Assembly (NCBI GenBank): GCA_037975125.1
Contig: JAJQOW010000014.1
Location: 22,579,914-22,643,913 of the forward strand
Source: Latrodectus hesperus
Taxonomy: Eukaryota > Arthropoda > Arachnida > Araneae > Theridiidae
DNA length: 64,000 nt
Reading direction: 5' to 3'
The notes beneath the pieces were generated by a model. The model made no database searches and was not told where the DNA came from. It saw only the letters and a program-made list of their open reading frames with translations. A program made the position numbers and the translations under genes. This document shows positions 45,881 through 58,794 of this stretch, piece by piece (the first letter of the stretch is position 1; every line of letters begins with the position of its first letter).

Positions 45881-48800
45881 AGTTTGGTTAACTTTTTTCT
45901 GAGTTTCATAGCTAAATGAAAGGATATTAGTAGTAGAGGAGAAAGTGAAACGTGTACATATGGCTTGAAACTATGCTAAAAATGCATCAATTGATGAAAA
46001 ATCGATAAATGTCTTCATTCATCCTTAAATCAGAAATAAATTATGAAAAATATTCTAGCGCGCGCGCGTGAACGGAAAAAGATAATAACTCAAACGAAGA
46101 TTCAAATTCAAGAAAAATGATGACATTCGGCCTTATATTTACTATAGTTGACTCAAAACTTATAGACGACACAAAACAAAGCAAAAGAATAGTGGAGATG
46201 GAAATTCATGGAAAAAAAAAAAAAAACATTAAGAACAGAAGCACGCATCAATCACTTTCTCCAATTTCATAGAACCGTTAATAAAGTATTTTTCATCAAG
46301 TGAACATAGTTAGCTAATAAGAAAATTTTTAAAAAAATGGACAAAGAAAAGTATGTTATTTTTGCCTCAGTAAAAAAGACTAAACAATCCTCAGAATGCT
46401 AAGTGATAAAATTATCTGTATTGAATACTAACTCACCACATACATTTACACAAAAGAAAAAAATTATAAATGTTATTTTGTGATTTTTTATGTTTAATGT
46501 AAGCATAATATCTGTTTTTTTTATTATAACAGAAAATGCATTTAGTATTATAAAAGTAATCTTGATCTTACGAAAATTGCTACCTCGGCTTCAAAGAGCA
46601 GGGCGCATTTTCCTGTGTGTAGTTTAACCGCGCCTCACCCCTTCCCCCCAATTATATATTTAAAAACTACTTTCGCTAAAGATTTCATCTACATTGAAAG
46701 CTGATTGGCTGATCCCTGGACATTTTACTTCCAGCTCACGCAAATATTTCTCCGTTAGTCAAGACAAGCAATCTGAAAGAAACTGACGCTGATTTCGTAA
46801 AATATTTTAGAACTAAGATTTCATTCATAAACGTAAATTTTCATGAATGACTTTGAATTTGAGAATTTCGTGACGATTAGTATTTATAAGTTACTTAAGA
46901 AAGAAAAAGCATTTTGAGAATGAGTAAAAAAAAAAAAAAAATGAGCAATATTTACAAGTACTTTTTCCTAGCTAATCCGATATTAATTTTGCACGTCATC
47001 ACGTCTGTAACTGTTCCCATCATGCTTGGACACGATTGCCGCGACAAGGCATGACGATAAGAATATTATTTATAATCATATCATCGTTCTTCTATAGTTT
47101 TTACTTTTCATGCAATACAGAAATATAAAGGACAAAAAAATTACTCTAAATAATTTTACGCAGTTAATTACTTTTACACTTTTTTGTCATCTATAAAATC
47201 AAGTTCAATTTTTACTTGGACCGGCCCGGACTCCGGGAATCGGTCCGGGACTCCTGGACTGTTCCGATCAAACCGGGAGATCTGGAAAGTTAATACCATA
47301 CACATTTTTTTAAACATGTCTTGTATTCTCCGTGATGGCTCCTCCAAAAGGGAACTTTTTGGGTATTGAAATCAATAAATTTCGAAAATAAATATTAAAA
47401 AAAAAAAAACAAATCTTAGAATTTGCGTGTGATTTTCGAATTTTATACCTTTGTTTGCGCGCTTCCACTAGTATAAAAATACAATTATTCTGAAAAATTT
47501 TATTCCAATAAGCACTACTTTTTATTAGAAATGAGCATTATTTTGTATTTACGCCTCTTATTGTACAGGCAACATTATATTAAAAAGCTCATATGCTCTT
47601 ACAGAAACAGTAAATAAGTTTAGTACATATAAATACCCAAAGTACACTGTATAATTATTTTTAATATTCTGTGAAGTAATATGTTTTACGGGCTAGAAAA
47701 GATTATTTTCAGAAATTATTCTTCAGTTATCTTTAAAAAATATCAATAAAAAATGTTTTAAAAAAATGGAAAAAAAATGTTTCCATATGGATACTTATTT
47801 ATTGGTGGGTTTTTTTTACATATTAAAAAATTAAAGTAATTTGAAAATTGTGTTTTAATTTTATACATAGAAAGCGAAATGTATTAATTCCTTGTTAGCT
47901 TTAAATATTATTTTACTCTATTAGCATGATTTAAACACACATATATATAGATAGATTACATTTTATACACATGTGTACATTATAATTATTTCTTAAATGA
48001 ATTATATTAATTCTTTTGTACTTCTTTTTTCCTTTTGGGAACAGCTTTTTCTGGATTTCATTGTATTCTTATGGTTTTTTACAAAAATAATTTCGAAATG
48101 CACTTCCCCTTGTTCAATGATGCCGGAAGACAACAAATTTTTGTTCATTTTCACTTCCATAACTTTTCTATTTTTTAAATTTATTCTTATTTTTGGAGTT
48201 CCTTTTTAAATTTAATTAATTTTCGATTGGTTTCGAAACGATTAATTACTTTCGAGATGAAGAATACTTCTTTGATACATATTTTTCCATACAAAGTATA
48301 AAAAATAGTTCAATCATAAACTTATCCTTATATTTTAATTTCTATGAAACAAAGAATTCTTTTGATAGCCTCTTTTTTTCGATTTCTTCCATTACCGCGT
48401 CTACTGAAAACAAGAAACAAATTCATAATAATAATTAGTTTAATCTTATAATATTTAATTTTCCCCTGAATAATCATTTACACTTATCGAAATTTTTTAA
48501 TGAACAAGCTTAATACATTAAAATGTTCAGTGATACATAAGAGAAATTTTTCTTTCGGGAGTTCTGTTCAGATTCAATTTATAATTATTTTATGAATGAA
48601 TTATTTTTACCTCAACTATAGCCGAATTAAAGCGAAAAAATTCAATTGTCAAGTTAATTTGGAGGGTGCAAATTTATGTATTTTGGTGATGAGTTTACAA
48701 AAAATGAAAGCTTAATTAGATTATAAATTATTACTATCCCTAAAGAGATTTTAATATATTGGTCAGTGAAGTTATTCTTAATAGTAATTTAGAAACAGTT

Positions 48801-49700
48801 TCGGGAAAAAAATCCTTTTCTTTTTATTCAAAATATTTTGAAAAAATAAAAACATTTTTTGGGAAATTATAGTAATGATAAAATCTCATAGAATGGGAAT
48901 TTCAATTTAAACTGTTTGATTTTCCAAGAAATTGATTTATATTTGTATAATTTCTTAACAATTTTCTATTATCAATAAGACAATTGTGCTGTTTCTTTTC
49001 ATCCCCCCCCCATTTTTTACAAAATGTATTCTTTAGTATATTTTAATAAATATTTCATTAAATCAAATCTTAAGAATTCAAGTATTTTTTTACCAATATA
49101 ATAATAACTAAGAATTCCAATTTTATAATTAGTAACGGTCATTTGTTCCCATTTCCTTGAGATTTATTTAATTTTATGAAAAAGAAAATATATTTTTTTT
49201 TTATCATCTTATCAATAGCAGAGAACTTTATATACATATGCATGAATTTATATAAAATAATATAAAATGTCAGTCTTGACTAGTGGCTTATTTGGTTAAT
49301 AATATATTCTGAGAAAGATAATTAAAAACTAATTATTATAAAATGATGAAATTATATTAAAAATCAATATATTATAACAATAAAAAATGTAAAGCAAATG
49401 TAAATAAATAAAAAATATTGTGTGCATAGAATGAAAGATATATCGAAAAATGAAAACAAAATTTTAATTTATAGTATTAAAAATAAACGTGAATGTTTGT
49501 GTGTGAGAAATTATATCTCAGTGCCCATACAAGACGACAGGAAGTTCTATTTCGATGACTGTTCGTGCAATATGTATATTTCAATATTGCAGTTAATTAT
49601 TCAAATCCAAACCGATATTTTTTTAATGAAATTTCTACAAATATATACATTTAATTGGCGCTTTATTTATAATTTTATTTTATTTTTATTATACGTTGTC
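45881..49700. other. AT-rich intergenic DNA upstream of KANSL1
   Basis: About 3.8 kb with no gene recognised. A short GC-rich, CCGG-rich patch lies at 47215-47290. The 119-codon frame at 49422-49781 runs into the promoter and looks like chance. Confidence 0.6.
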
Positions 49701-49734
49701 ATTGTGCTTGGCAGACAGATGGAGCAGCTTTCGA

Positions 49735-49850
49735 AGCATCCAATCAAAGATCGAGGTTTGGTGACGTCACGCACGCGCTAGAACGACAAGAAGCGGAGGT
49801 AAAACGCAATTTTTTTGTATCCAAGGCTATTATGGCCGCCATTTGTGGAA
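49735..49850 (+). promoter_or_regulatory. Putative KANSL1 promoter (CCAAT, CRE, YY1 sites)
   Basis: Composition shifts abruptly to GC/CpG-richer sequence. In order: CCAATCA (NF-Y-type CCAAT box) at 49740-49746, the full palindromic CRE TGACGTCA at 49762-49769 inside a CpG cluster (GACGTCACGCACGCGC), and AAATGGCGGCCAT (complement of 49832-49844), a YY1-type site that usually sits just downstream of the start site of TATA-less housekeeping genes. GGAG|GTAAAA at 49799 could be the donor of a non-coding first exon. The transcription start is inferred, not seen. Confidence 0.6.
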
Positions 49851-50482
49851 GAATATGCCATTTTCATGTTTACCGTGTGTTAATCAACGCTTGATGCTTT
49901 TGGATCTAGTGCAATAATGAAATTTTAGCGGATAATTGTGTTTTCGATTGGATTACTTCGATTTCTACATTTGGATACCGCTGCTTATTTCATCTATCCC
50001 TTTATACGCAGTTTTTAGAAGACTAGTCAAGAGTGCGTCTGCATCACGTGGTAACATTTTCTCTACCTGCACTGCTACGTCCTTTGTGTGGTGTTTACAT
50101 GATATTCTTTAATGTTTATCTTATTTCCTGTATGTGAAATCTATACATGTATTTATTGATGTCATAGATGGTTATTGATTACTTCAGTATTCTAGTTTAA
50201 AGTGCAGTTAATTCATTTTTGTGTTAAAAGATCACGTGGCTTCATTAGGATATGGCGCCATTTCAAGGCGTTGGCGTATAAACAAACGTAATACTGTATA
50301 CAAAGTAAGCCTTAAATATATGTAAAAAGCTGAAATTGTGTCATTTCCCGATTTGTGTACATTTGCCTGTTGCATGATGGCTGCAGCAGGACCTCTAAGC
50401 GACCCGAGTTAAAAGTTGTCTCCATGGAATCGTTATTTGCATGTTGTCACCGGCCTCGCTTAGGGTATGTTGCTTAGCCGTT
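49851..50482 (+). other. KANSL1 leader region with upstream ORFs
   Basis: Untranslated stretch before the chosen start codon. It may be continuous leader or contain a short intron: TTGCCTGTTGCATGATGGCTGCAG, ending at 50394, could be a splice acceptor. Upstream ATGs out of frame with the main ORF include 50374 (12 codons, stop at 50410-50412), 50424 (CCATGG context, 17 codons, stop at 50475-50477) and 50467 (overlaps the main start). Confidence 0.5.
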
Positions 50483-52272
50483 ATGGCACCCGCCCTTACG
50501 AAGGCGGATAGGCGAGCAGATTGTCTTCCTGTTGTCCTCTCGGAACCGTTTTGTGTACCGAAAACGGTCGGCTCTTTAAACAGGAAAGACAAAGCGAGCG
50601 AAATCCACCTACCGAAACTCTCCAGCAAGTTCTCTTGCTTATTAAACAATAGGCGAAAAGCCTATATACACAAGACATGGTTTCGAACACATTTGCGAAA
50701 TAATAGCCCCGAATATTGCATTAAAGCTCAGTGCCCCACTGACCTTCACAACGGCAAGCCTGATGCTGAGTCTCAGAATGAAGCATGGCATGGTACGAGT
50801 GTTACTCTTGCCGTTGCAGATAAGGTCAAATTAAAGTATACGATGAACAAAAATAATAATTCATTTAAAAATATGGGTTTAGCCAGAACGAATGCGTCTC
50901 TCAGCTTGCATAGCATGAAAAAAGTGAACAGAATCACTCAGTTTTCCCCTCGTGACAAAACAAACCCTTCGACACCTGATGTTGGAGAAAGCTCCCCTGA
51001 TTTGCCAGACTCCACTAACTCTGAATTGGAGACTGCATTAACGATTACTCGATTTGTACAATCTCCCTCAAGCCAACCCACTGGGGATGTATCATCCTCG
51101 AGTGTGGACTCTATTTTGTCAACAACACTCGCTCACCTTTCGCCTGAAGGTGAAGCAACCTTACCAGTTACTTGTGCAAGTCCTGCTGCTTCAGCAGCAT
51201 CTGAAAACTGCAGTATTATGCCACTTTCCATTTCTAATGATGTTAAATCCTTGTCAACATCTAAAGATCTTAATTTATCTGTTACATTAATAGACCCAGA
51301 ATGCACACAAGAAAAAGCAAATCTTGCTTTGCCAGAAGTGTCGCAGCAGGATCAGGCCTCCGCTGGTCAATTGAATTCATCCCAAGACTTACATTTAGTG
51401 TCGTGCAATGTTCCTGCTTCAAGTAATGTACGTTGCTCTAATTCATCATCTGATGTAAAGGTTTCATTAGCCTCGTGTGGCGCAGTACCCTCCGTAAATA
51501 GTAATGGAGGTTCATATAGAAATTCGTCTTCTGCAAGCGAAATTTCTAGCAAAACTTCTACAGAATTAAATTATTCATTGTTTAACTTTGAGCCTGATGA
51601 TTATTTAGCTCTGAAATCTTCAAATGAAATGGGAGCTGCAGAATTGTCAGTTTCAAAGACTGGATTACCGGCTTCACTGATGCCAGTGAAGCCACATAGA
51701 ATGACGCATAGGAAAAAAATGTGTTGCCAATTTTTACCGGAATTTAGAACTCAGTTAGAAAAACTTTACAATGAGCAAGAAGTAAAAGTTCTTGCTGCTA
51801 TTGAAAGAACAGAAATGCTTTTTCGCATGTGGATAAATTGCCATTCTCAAAAAGAAATAGGGAATCTTGTCGACTATTACCGAAATAAATTGTCAATTCC
51901 TTGCCAGAGACAGTCAAGGAGTCATGTAAAACCTGCAAAAGATTTTGTTGATCTGAAGGCTGAATTGTTGCAAAGTGAAGATGTAAAGAGTTTGTCGACT
52001 GCTGCACTTGTTAATCTGGTTCGCAAATTAGAGTCTTCTAATTCTCCTGGAAACTTACTCCCACAACAAAATTCTTTCTCTATGGGTAATGAGCTTTCTT
52101 CAACAGATCCTGCTGCGATGGCATTTGCGGCGGAAGATATTGCAGATGTTATGCATACAGGCCAAGAGCTTTTGACTGAAATCAAAAAGGAATTGGAATG
52201 TGTGGATCCTGATTTGACTGAAAGCTCTGAAGAAAGTGGAAGTGATATGGAGAATCTAGAAAATGAATCTAC
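50483..52272 (+). CDS. KANSL1: KANSL1 homologue, first coding exon (KAT8/NSL complex subunit 1)
   Basis: KANSL1 is a scaffold of the nuclear NSL histone acetyltransferase complex, which carries KAT8/MOF and acetylates histone H4 at housekeeping promoters. The exon gives 596 codons plus two bases. I choose the ATG at 50483, not the in-frame ATG at 50441, because translation from it begins MAPALTKA, matching the MAPALT start conserved in KANSL1 proteins. Residues about 45-400 are Ser/Thr/Asn-rich and look disordered. A charged helical stretch follows at about 418-470 (FRTQLEKLYNEQEVKVLAAI, then RNKL). Then comes LSTAALVNLVRKLE at about 503-516, a motif I associate with KANSL1 and its insect homologue. 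An acidic end (LTESSEESGSDMENLE) parallels the TDSSSGGESD block of vertebrate KANSL1. The exon stops at AC|GTAAGT, a consensus donor (phase 2). The PEHE domain that binds KAT8 must lie in later exons outside the window. Confidence 0.82.
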
Positions 52273-52357
52273 GTAAGTCATTCCTTTAGTTTACGCTGTT
52301 GAATTTTTTTATATGTCACATTTAATTAAATTTCATAAGTTCTGCATATATGCTGTA

Positions 52358-52720
52358 TTGGTAAAAATATATTTGAGGGTGCCTCTTGGTGAGATTGGCG
52401 ATTTTTGTTTTGCGCCAATCCTGTTCGCGTGGAATGCTGTGCAAACAGTAATAGCCTAAACACAATGAAATTTCAAAAATAATGCAGTAAGCACATAAAA
52501 AAGGAAAAATGTTCACACTTTATTTTGCTGGAATATCCTCACTTTGAGGTACACAGAATTCTCTAATAGCACCTTCAGATATTGCTTAAATTTATCCTGA
52601 GAAAAAAACCAATCAGAACTGTAAATGGATTTCAGAATAACGTTTAGGGTTACCTTTAATAGAACAACATCGCCCAGCTTCGCAATAATTCAAGGGGCAC
52701 CCTCAAGTATAGTCTAACTG
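52358..52720. mobile_element. MITE-M2 copy in the KANSL1 intron
   Basis: The left end TATATTTGAGGGTGCCTCTT and the right end GGGGCACCCTCAAGTATA are inverted repeats. Full-length similarity to 25386-25770 with small deletions. It lies less than 100 bases downstream of the splice donor. Confidence 0.88.
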
Positions 52721-54474
52721 CTGTATTCAATTAATTCACAATAAATTTCATTTTTGGTAACTTATAGTTGGCCTTTTTTAATTAAAGTTGGTAGTATTGA
52801 AAATGTTCCCTTGATTTCTTTGTTTAAAAAAATGTGTTATTTCACTTATTTTTTAATAAGCTTAGTTTCCTTCTAATGGATTAATATTAAAATTATTTTA
52901 AAATTTATTACATATAATGCCGAATATTATGGTTTGAGGATGCTAAATTTATGGCATTTAATGCTTCATGCTGGAGAAAGTTATTATTATACATTTGAAA
53001 GGATTTTCTTTTTTCAATATTAGTCTGAGAATCCTGACAATTTCATCAGACAGCACTTCAATAATATTTGAAATGTAAAAATAATAGCAGGTTTTCATGA
53101 TTATTTTTCTCCATATAATTTATCAGTTTTTCGCTGAAGAATTTTTAGAAAGAATATTGTTAGAAATTAATTAATATCACAGATGTAAATTGAATAAGAA
53201 TCTTGACTATATTAACAAGAAAGTGCTCTTGTCAAAATCTATACAATTAGTAGCTTTCAAAGACTAAAGATTCAAATTATTTTCAGCAGGGAATTCAAAA
53301 ATCATTGAAATATATTTTAATTATTTTTATAACTTCCTGAAAATCTTCAAATCTCAGTGACTGAGCTCAATGTAACCTCAGTTAGGGCTGTTTGAGACAA
53401 ATTAGTTAATTTTAAAAATATACTTATTTTATTGAGAATATTTTATAGAAATATCCATTTATATGGAAAAAATACATCTTAAAGGTAAGCTGTATTTTAG
53501 CCAAGGTGAATATTGGGACCAACTACTTACAGAATTTTTTTTATTTAAGAGTATTATGTTTATTTATCTATACATAGTATGGGGGGGGGAGAAGAGTATG
53601 AAATATTAAAAATATCTAATTCTTGTGTTCATTAATCAAGCACATGAAACTGGTCTTTTTTCATAAAATTTAAATAAAGCAAGCTATGAACTACAGTATA
53701 TTAAATTTTAAATTAGAGCAGAGTAACAAAATTTAAAAACAATATTTCAAAATACCTTTGAAATTTATTGATACTGTTTTCATATCACAAGATGTTACTT
53801 AATGTTAAAGGAATTTTTTAATTTAGCAAACACTTTCGTTAGATTATCAATTAAGTCGGTAGTTAAAAATGTTACTTGTGATTTTTTCTCAAAAAAAGGT
53901 ATACTATTCATAATTCAACATATACATAGTGATAAAGTTTAATGCAGGAATATTTAAAAATGTATCTAAATGTAAGAAGTTGTATTAGGTTTTCATCATC
54001 CATTTTTTGATCAATGATAAATTCAGAATGGTTTGAATTTTAGCCTTTGTTTTATCAGCTTGTGGGTTTGTTGATCCCAACCTAATGAGCCGATATTTGC
54101 AAGAAATACTGTTGATTTATGAACCAAACCATGATTTACATGTAGTATTGTCATAATTAAAGTTAAATTTAAATATCGTTCAATTTTGTCAGTAACAGAT
54201 AAAATTTCTCCACTTGTAATTTTAAACTACTTTTCAATAGTTTTATACTTAGTGAAACCTTATTTAAAATTTAGTGAATTCTTGTCAAAGGATCATTGTT
54301 AATAGTGAAAGATATGTTCTCAGCATACTAAATGTTTTAAAGACATGTCTTTATATATAAACTCTAATAAAGATGATAGTCAAACTGAGTGCATAAAAAA
54401 TGAAATATGTCTAAATTAATTTAGTTGATAGTCATATTTTACTTTTAAACTATTGTCTATTTGGGAATGTGGCC
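52721..54474. other. AT-rich intronic DNA
   Basis: Nothing recognised beyond homopolymer runs, including G9 at 53581-53589. Confidence 0.6.
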
Positions 54475-54680
54475 AGTATAAATGTCCTGTGGTTGTAATG
54501 TTAAAGTGACTGTCGAATAGTTATTATTCGTGTCTTTGGTTTAGTAATTTGTGGGTTCTATCCCATTTAGGTGTGGATATTTGTAGCAGCTTGAATATCG
54601 CTTCAAACTGTACATTTATTTATAATTAGCTCTGAGGAAAGTATGGCACAAGATAGCGACAACAACCCAATAAACTAATC
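54475..54680 (+). mobile_element. SINE-4 copy, diverged
   Basis: CTTTGGTTTAGTAATTTGTG + GGTTCTATCCCA parallels CTTTGGTTCAACAGTTCGTG + GGTTCGAATCCCA of the 59526 copy. GTGTGGATATTTGTAGCAGC and the end GCGACAACAACCCAATAAAC also match. The B box is mutated (CGAAT to CTAT). Confidence 0.7.
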
Positions 54681-57600
54681 AATGTTTATATAATTTTGGT
54701 TCATTTAATTTTTGTAAAATTTTGAAAAATGTCTATTAAAGTTATTAGAAGATATTACCATTTCATTGCATTATCATAAAATTTGCCTTTAACTAAATGT
54801 TTGATAGCCTTTCAAAGTAGAATACTTAGCATTATATTTTTCAACTTAAAATAATTTTAAAGCAACAAGTATTTTAGTAAATGTTTATCTCTAAAAACAA
54901 AAAAAAAAAAAATCATTTGCATTTAAAAAATTTTTTTGTAATTTAGCAAGTATAAACTTAGTTTAAATGAATTTAAATTATAGATGTAGTAAATTTATTT
55001 GAAAAAAAATTAATATTAGTATTCCAAAGACTTAAAATGTGTATTTTCTTTATATTATTTTAATTTAATTATTTAATTAACATTTATGAATGGGAGACTG
55101 TGTAAAAATGTATTAAAGACTAACACCTTGTTAATATTTTTCCTCTCAAACAAAAATATTTCATAAATTTGAATTATTTTATCAGTCTTGAAGAGTAAAA
55201 TACTAAGGCAAAAAAAGATAAATTCACTTTATAATGAATGTTTCTATTAAAATGTTCAACCACCTAAAATTTCAAAGAGATGAAAAGCTCTTCAACTGAA
55301 CATGTAAAATCTGAACATCAAAATGACTTTGCGATATATTTTATTAAAAAAATTAAAAAACTGGAAATAAAATATATTTATAAATAGAAGAAATTCTAAT
55401 TTTTTAAAGAAAATACATAGTTTGAAAAAGTTAATTTCCAGAACTCTCTTAATTTATATATGTAATTCTAATTAAGTAATATTTGAATATTTTTATAATT
55501 TTATTAATTATTAAATTTTTAAGTTTTGGAAAGTTAATATTGAGGACTAAAATGCTTCTATATTGGTAATCTATCTCATTTTGTTTTTTATATAAGATTT
55601 AGTACTAATATTTACATTTATAATAACACTTCATGTTAATATCTGTTGAGTAACTTTTGCCATTCCCTTTAAATCCCTTTCTACCATATAAATAGTTTTC
55701 TATACCTATTTGAAATCTTATGTAAAAACTTTTTTCTTTTTTAAACTAAAATCTAATAAGTTAAATTCTGAGGAGGTATATTAGCATATTTGATAACAGA
55801 ATTCACAATTTTGAAAAATCCCTTAAATTTATTATATGTGTAATTATCAAATTCATTTTAATGAGGGTTAAAAAATTTTTTTACATCTTATAATCTTACA
55901 TCTTATAATATCTAAGAATTCAAATTCATTCTGGTTCAGTGATATTCAAGTAGCTGACCTTTAAGCATTAAGAGTGGAAAAAACTGATTCATTAACAGAA
56001 GGAAAAACTAGATCCTTTTTATATATTTTTTAATATTTTTTTTATACTGGATAAAAATGCAGAGAATATTAGCTTTTTCTTTTTGAACCAATCACTTTCA
56101 TATTATTTTTAAATGTGTGTTTAATAAACATAAATTTTTTATCTTTCATATTCATTTTAGATATCAACAAATTATCTTTAATAAAAATTCTAATGTGTTC
56201 AAAAAATTTTCTGTTATAAACTGCATTTGTTTTGTCATATCTGTATAGTAGGAATTTTTTAATATATGTTAAAAATAAAAGTATCAATGATTGGATATTT
56301 TTAGTTTAATTATAAAAATTCACAATTTTAGTTTCTCTACCAATGTTTATTAACAATTAAGAAATTAATTTTAAAATGCTTGTTCATTTAAGGATCAATT
56401 ATAATGGACATAGATGCCATATGATCCTTTTGATATACTTTCTGAATGTTTTGTTGATTAAAAATTTGCCATGCTGCCATAATTATTACTTTTAATTTTT
56501 TAACTAAGTAAATCAGATTAACAATTGTATAATTTTATTTATATAATTTTTTTTTAAGTTTTATGTTCTAAAAGAATTTTTTAAAAAGAGAAATTTATTT
56601 GAATTAACTAGTTCCAAAAGAATTAGGTCATCTTTGCCTTATAATGAAAACAGAATCACTTTTTAGGTAGATTTCTCTTTGATAATTTGAGTGCAAAAAT
56701 CCTAGCTACTGTTGAATAAAACCAGTTTTTTTTTTTTTTGAGAAAAATTTAAAAAAAAATGTTATTATGCTGTCTACAACAGTCTCAGGTGTATTTTTTT
56801 AAATGGATTTTCTTAAAATTCGAGATTTCTGTATTGATTATAGTTACACGTACATAACTAGAAGAAGAGAATAATAAAATAAAAATTGTGTGCTATGCAA
56901 GTAATAAAAAGAAACTGGTGTTATAAAAATCCATTATAGATAGAGGGGGCTGCTTATCAAAATATAGTTAATTGAAGTTAACAGAAAAAAGTGGGTCAGT
57001 TTTTTTGAAAATAAAATTGTGTATTTGTTTACATTTTTATTGTATGCTTGTGACATTAATTATCTACATAAATATATTATTTAAAACATTGCTGTGTTAT
57101 TTAAAGCAAGTGATTTTCGTTGCTAATAATTGATTTTATGGAAGATTTTGTTTAAATTGTGAAACCATTTTATCTCTCTTTAAAGTGAGAACTTTTTCAA
57201 GTGAAAAATGTCAATAAAAATCATTCAAAAATTACCCTTTGCTTAGCCTTATTATATTCAGTTGAAAAAAAAATTTAAATTTATGTAATTTATCTAAAAG
57301 TTTTGAATATATTTTAGTTTTTGTTAGAAACATATTTCTCATTTAAACCCATAATATTATGTATAATAGGTTATCAGAAGTGTTACGTTTATAATTTTAG
57401 TAATGATTGAAGTTGGTGGGGGGGGCAGTTTTTTCATTAAGAAATTTTGTTCCAATCATTCAATTCTAAAAGCATTATATACTTTCAGCTATTTCAAATT
57501 TTCCTCAAATGTTCAGGAGTTTCCTGTAATATTTGCTCTCTGTTCACAAGCTTAATTTTTGGGGCATTTATACCTGCTCAGGATGTCTTGCTCAATAAAA

Positions 57601-57949
57601 GTAGTACAATTCTCACTTCACTACCTTGGGTCTATTGGAATTGCTTGGTTTAGTTTGCTTACAGTATAACTATTTGTAGAAGTATTTACATTTTATTGGA
57701 ATCAAGGATTTGGCTTATTGCCCTCTAGGCTAACTGGGAGATATGGATGTTGACTACCTCAGGCATTGCCTGTTGGTTTTAAAGTCTAATGAAGATGACT
57801 CTACATATGCTAATTTTAATTCTTTCTATGCTTAATCATCACTTTATTTTGCTGCTTGTAAACTAAAAGCAGATTACGAAGATGGACATGGTTTAAAACG
57901 AAGATGGAGATGGTTTAAAAACAAAAGAGTAATGAGACTACTGTAGGTA
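54681..57949. other. AT-rich intronic DNA
   Basis: About 3.3 kb with nothing recognised; long A and T runs and a G9 run near 57417-57426. Confidence 0.65.
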
Positions 57950-58145
57950 TTCATGTGTATTGGTTGGGAGCATATCCATGTTAATCTGTCGCATCCAAAT
58001 TTCTACTATTGTGGCTTGAATATGGAGAGGAGGATATTAGCTGAGGTATCACCCTCGTCACCCGACTATGGTTTAGAATTCTGAGGCACTTGGCGATAAG
58101 CTAGTATTCTAACCTGTTAACATTAGGTATTGTTGTATTGTCTAG
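57950..58145 (-). mobile_element. SINE-5 copy
   Basis: Complemented, it reads GGTTAGAATACTAGCTTATC, TAAACCATAGTCGGGTGACG + AGG and GACAGATTAACATGGATATG, matching 39578-39790 in order. Confidence 0.6.
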
Positions 58146-58794
58146 GAATCATCTGCAGTGCTCTGTATCTGTATACATATAGTCTCCAAAAACACTGCAA
58201 TGTTACAATAATGTGGGATAAATTTTACTACTTATCAGGTTAAGAAAAGCTTGGAAATTCTATATGAAGTAGTTTTAAACTAATATACTCTTTTTTATGC
58301 AATAATAAATAAAACTAAGTTGTTATAAAGCAATATTTTTTCTTTTGAATAATTTATTTATATGCTTTATAAAAAAAATTTTGTCTAGTGTAGTTTAAAT
58401 AGTTAACTGCATTACTGTTAAGGTTGTCAGTCTTCATGTCATATTTTCATTGATATTGTTTTTAACATCCTCTTTTATCTTTTAATATGTGTGATCAATT
58501 CCTTCTCTACATTAATTTATGAATTGAAAACTCAATTAAAATTTCCATTATTAACTTCAAATACTTTTCTTTCTTTCTTTACAACTGTTAGTTCAACAAA
58601 TATATTAATTTTTTTCTAGCATTTATGTAAGTTTGAAATTCATGATACCAAAGATTCAGAAACCTGCTTAGATATTTATATACTTAAAATTCTGATATGT
58701 AGTAAAAATAAAATATAGTATTTTGATGAAAATTTTCAAATATGATTTTTATTTGTAGCTTATTAAATAAAGCATTCTCTTCATAAATATAACA

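Noticed and set aside
49422..49781. 119-codon open frame on + ending at the KANSL1 promoter
   Set aside because: It starts in AT-rich DNA and ends in the CpG island with a change of composition midway. No recognisable domain; probably chance.
50441..50482. In-frame ATG 14 codons before the chosen KANSL1 start
   Set aside because: The conserved family start MAPALT begins at 50483, and the upstream 14 residues have no counterpart that I know of.
51922..52281. Long minus-strand frames under the KANSL1 exon
   Set aside because: These are shadows of the plus-strand coding sequence. The plus strand has the conserved motifs and the splice donor.
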